A stretch of 64,000 bases of DNA. It comes from Chloroflexota bacterium. Its GTDB lineage: Bacteria; Chloroflexota; Limnocylindria; QHBO01. Below, in pieces: positions 61,556 to 64,000 of the stretch. Made by a program: the position numbers and the translations under genes. The number at the start of each line of letters is the position of its first letter. Within the stretch, counting starts at the first letter, position 1. The stretch is taken from contig JAILWI010000006.1 in assembly GCA_025699005.1 (NCBI GenBank), positions 1 to 64,000 of the forward strand, given 5' to 3'. The notes under the pieces are model-generated. The model searched no databases and was not told the DNA's origin. It saw only the letters and a list, made by a program, of their open reading frames with translations.

Positions 61556-61561
61556 TAGCAT
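61556..61561 (+). promoter_or_regulatory. Leaderless -10 box of proS
   Basis: TAGCAT, 9 nt upstream of the ATG at 61571. Confidence 0.45.
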
Positions 61562-61570
61562 CGGTCGCTC

Positions 61571-63007
61571 ATGAGCACGAACAAGCTGCCCACGCAGGCA
61601 GAGGACTTTCCCGCCTGGTACGTCGAGGTCGTGAAGCGCGCCGAACTGGCGGAGCACGGCCCGGCGAAGGGCTCGATGATCATCAAGCCGCATGGCTACG
61701 CCATCTGGGAGCTGACGCAGCGGGCGCTCGATGATCGCTTCAAGGCGACCGGACACGAGAACCTCTACTTCCCGCTCCTCATCCCAATGAGCCTGCTCGA
61801 GCGCGAGGCCGACCACGTCGAGGGATTCGCTCCCCAGGTGGCGGTGGTGACGCACGGCGGCGGGGAGAAGCTCGAGGAGCCGCTCGCCATCCGCCCGACG
61901 AGCGAGGCGATCATCTGGAGCACCTACAAGCGATGGATCCAGAGCTATCGCGATCTGCCGCTGCTCTACAACCAGTGGGCGAACGTCCTGCGCTGGGAGA
62001 TGCGGACGCGCCTCTTCCTGCGGACCTCGGAGTTCCTGTGGCAGGAGGGACACACGGCGCACGCGACCGCCGACGAGGCGATGGCCGAGACGCTCCAGAT
62101 GCTCGAGGTCTACCGCCAGGTCGCGGAGGACGTGCTCGCGATCCCGGTCCACATGGGCCGCAAGTCACCTGGCGAGCGGTTCCCCGGCGCGGTGGAGACA
62201 TACTGCATCGAGGGCCTCATGCGTGACGCAAAGGCGCTCCAGTGCGGGACGAGCCACTTCCTCGGCCAGAACTTCGCGAAGGCCTACGACGTGACCTTCC
62301 TGAACGCCGATGGCGAGCAGGAGCACGCCTGGGCAACGTCCTGGGGATTCTCGACTCGCATGGTGGGTGGCACGATCATGGCCCACGGCGACGATGCCGG
62401 GCTCCGGCTGCCCCCCGCCGCCGCCCCGATCCAGGTCGCCATCGTACCGATCGCGCGCACCGACGAGGAGCGCGTGGAGGTCCTCGAGGTCGCCGGCAAG
62501 CTGCGCGCCGACCTCGCCGCCGCCGGGGTCCGCGTGCGCCTCGACGACCGCGACCAGCATCGGCCGGGCTACAAGTTCGCCGAGTGGGAGCTCAAGGGCG
62601 TTCCCGTGCGGATCGAGCTCGGACCGCGTGACGTGGCGGCCGGCCGAGTCGTGATGGCGAGCCGCCTGGGCGGCGAGAAGGAGGAGGTCGCCCTCGCCGA
62701 TGTGGCGAGCGGCATGGCCGAGCGCCTGGCATCGGTCCAGAAGGCACTCTACGACGATGCGCTCGCCTATCGCGAGGCGAACACCCACGAGATCGCGTCG
62801 TTCGATGCCTTTGCCGCAGGCGTCGAGGAGCAGGGCGGCTTCTGGGTCGGCGCCTGGTGCGGCGACGGTGCCTGCGAGGCCGAGATCGCCACGAAGACGA
62901 AGGCGACCATCCGGTTCCTGCCCATCGAGCCGACCGACCCTGGCGGCCCCTGCGTGCACTGCGGGAAGCCGGGCGTCGACGTCGCGCATTGGGCCCGGGC
63001 GTACTGA
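61571..63007 (+). CDS. proS: Prolyl-tRNA synthetase, eukaryote/archaeal type
   Basis: A 478-residue class II synthetase of the short ProS type 3, lacking the INS editing domain between motifs 2 and 3 and carrying a C-terminal zinc-like domain. Motif 2 RWEMRTRLFLRTSEFLWQEG, the proline-specific TAHAT, and motif 3 GTSWGFSTRM region (ATSWGFSTRMVGG) are present; the anticodon-binding domain follows, and the C-terminus has Cys pairs (CGDGAC, CVHCGK). The stop overlaps by one spacing the GTG of the dehydratase gene. Confidence 0.94.
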   Translation: MSTNKLPTQAEDFPAWYVEVVKRAELAEHGPAKGSMIIKPHGYAIWELTQRALDDRFKATGHENLYFPLLIPMSLLEREADHVEGFAPQVAVVTHGGGEKLEEPLAIRPTSEAIIWSTYKRWIQSYRDLPLLYNQWANVLRWEMRTRLFLRTSEFLWQEGHTAHATADEAMAETLQMLEVYRQVAEDVLAIPVHMGRKSPGERFPGAVETYCIEGLMRDAKALQCGTSHFLGQNFAKAYDVTFLNADGEQEHAWATSWGFSTRMVGGTIMAHGDDAGLRLPPAAAPIQVAIVPIARTDEERVEVLEVAGKLRADLAAAGVRVRLDDRDQHRPGYKFAEWELKGVPVRIELGPRDVAAGRVVMASRLGGEKEEVALADVASGMAERLASVQKALYDDALAYREANTHEIASFDAFAAGVEEQGGFWVGAWCGDGACEAEIATKTKATIRFLPIEPTDPGGPCVHCGKPGVDVAHWARAY

Positions 63008-63970
63008 GTGGCCGACCCGCACATCGTCTCGATCGATGAGATTCGCGAGGCGGCCGAGCGGATCCGCGGCGTGGCCACCCGCACGCCACTCCTGCAATGG
63101 GACGAGACGACGTGGCTCAAGCCCGAGTCGCTCCAGCCGGTCGGCGCATTCAAGATGCGCGGTGCATACAACAAGATCGCCTCGCTGACCAGTGACGAGC
63201 GGGCGCGCGGGGTCGTGACCTACTCATCGGGCAACCACGCCCAGGCCGTGGCGCGCGCCGCACGACTCCTCGGGACGAAGGCCGTCATCTGCATGCCCGA
63301 GAACGCCCCTCGAGTGAAGGTGGACGGCGTGCTGCGCGATGGTGCGGAGATCGTCACGACCGGCAACGACTCGGAGGAGCGGCACCGGCGCGCGCTTCAG
63401 CTCGTCGACGAGCGCGGCCTGGTGATGGTCGAGCCGTACGACGACCCGACGATCATCGCCGGCCAGGGAACCTGCGGGCTGGAGATCGTCGAGGACTTGC
63501 CGAACGTCAGCAGCGTGCTCGTGCCGGTTTCCGGTGGCGGGCTGTCGGCCGGCGTGGCGACGGCGGTCAAGGCGCTCGTCCCTGCGGCGCGGGTCATCGG
63601 GGTCGAGCCGGAGCTCGCGGCGGATGCGCGCGACTCGCTTCAGCGCGGCGAGCTCATGACGTGGTCTGCCGAGGATACGGGCCGCACGATGGCGGACGGC
63701 CTCCGCACGAACTCGCTGGGGCCCCTTCCCTTCGAGCACCTGCGCCGATTCCTCGACGGGGTCGTCACGGTCAGCGAGGACGAGATCGCCGATGCCATGC
63801 GCCGGCTGGCGCACCGCGGCCGTCTCGTCGTCGAGCCGTCGGGCGCCGCATCGATGGCCGCGGAGCTCTCCGGCCGCGCGCCACGCGGGCCGGATGACGG
63901 CGCCCGCGTCATCGTCATCTCGGGCGGGAACGTCGACCCGGAGCTCTATCGGCGCATCCTCGCCGGCTGA
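63008..63970 (+). CDS. Threonine/serine dehydratase (PLP fold type II)
   Basis: A 320-residue catabolic-type dehydratase without the C-terminal ACT domain of biosynthetic IlvA. The Schiff-base lysine is K49 in GAFKMRGAYN, the phosphate is bound by the PVSGGGLSAG loop, and SSGNHAQAVA is the substrate Asn loop. It deaminates threonine to 2-oxobutyrate (or serine to pyruvate); serine racemase is an alternative. It starts at a GTG immediately after the proS stop. With tdh/kbl it gives the cell two routes of threonine breakdown. Confidence 0.9.
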   Translation: MADPHIVSIDEIREAAERIRGVATRTPLLQWDETTWLKPESLQPVGAFKMRGAYNKIASLTSDERARGVVTYSSGNHAQAVARAARLLGTKAVICMPENAPRVKVDGVLRDGAEIVTTGNDSEERHRRALQLVDERGLVMVEPYDDPTIIAGQGTCGLEIVEDLPNVSSVLVPVSGGGLSAGVATAVKALVPAARVIGVEPELAADARDSLQRGELMTWSAEDTGRTMADGLRTNSLGPLPFEHLRRFLDGVVTVSEDEIADAMRRLAHRGRLVVEPSGAASMAAELSGRAPRGPDDGARVIVISGGNVDPELYRRILAG

Positions 63971-64000
63971 CTACTCCGTCAGGAGCTCCAGGGCGCGCTC
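63971..64000 (-). CDS. C-terminal end of a minus-strand gene running off the window
   Basis: The last 30 bases read on the minus strand as ERALELLTE followed by TAG, directly adjoining the dehydratase stop. The helical composition and convergent position suit the end of a real gene, but too little is visible to identify it. Confidence 0.35.
   Translation of the reverse strand, partial: ERALELLTE

Overview
The window is about 64 kb of very GC-rich (roughly 70%) chromosomal DNA with some 65 tightly packed genes, many joined by ATGA or GTGA stop/start overlaps. Gene content points to an aerobic heterotroph of the Chloroflexota, most likely Limnocylindria-like: an ECF sigma gene paired with a DUF5667 protein, LAL/NarL regulators, DUF4242, PRC-barrel and DUF5667 proteins, ThyX, a eukaryote/archaeal-type ProS, and leaderless promoters. 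This placement is inference. No rRNA, tRNA, phage, transposon or CRISPR was seen. The left end (1-141) has an 18-G run followed by a 13-C run and may be a contig edge.

Layout. 142-5437 (mostly minus): DUF5667 protein and ECF sigma factor, then a fumarylacetoacetase-family gene with tdh and kbl (threonine to glycine), then a small membrane protein. 5494-11451 (plus): a LacI regulator with a twin operator, a maltose-type ABC transporter (binding protein and two permeases, no ATPase) and a neopullulanase-type GH13 enzyme. 11523-15083: a translationally coupled chain of histidine kinase, NarL response regulator, lipoprotein and methyltransferase. 15294-20068: P5C dehydrogenase, DUF4288 protein, pyrD, small membrane protein, GABA-type aminotransferase. 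20130-24718: LysM/polysaccharide deacetylase, Lon-N-like protein and a LAL regulator. 24809-30069: DUF4242 protein, aldehyde dehydrogenase, PRC-barrel protein, and a candidate structured RNA ahead of a secreted C39-like peptidase and a coupled propeller lipoprotein. 30077-39289: fumarase, DUF309, alpha-glucosidase, Sad-type succinate-semialdehyde dehydrogenase, PduO-type adenosyltransferase, lone response regulator, MIP18-family protein, PIG-L deacetylase, and a degenerate GGDEF membrane protein. 39307-42525: thyX behind a cluster of DnaA-box-like sites, then a TrkH/KtrA potassium system. 44186-51184: a leucine-catabolism (liu) set of methylcrotonyl-CoA carboxylase beta, methylglutaconyl-CoA hydratase, a biotin carboxylase carrying an N-terminal excisionase-like HTH, and HMG-CoA lyase. 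51192-55713: nucleoside hydrolase with a complete ECF transporter (S, T, A, A). 56152-63970: Nudix, inositol-phosphatase-like, DUF421, GntR, nucleoside phosphorylase, HPPD, ProS and threonine dehydratase genes.

Together the genes describe a cell living on amino acids (threonine, tyrosine/phenylalanine, leucine, proline/glutamate, GABA), oligosaccharides and nucleosides. The most unusual points are the HTH-biotin carboxylase fusion, the nucleoside hydrolase/ECF cassette, the structured leader at 27723-27821, the DnaA boxes before thyX, and the recurrent TANNNT box 6-10 nt upstream of start codons, which implies widespread leaderless transcription.
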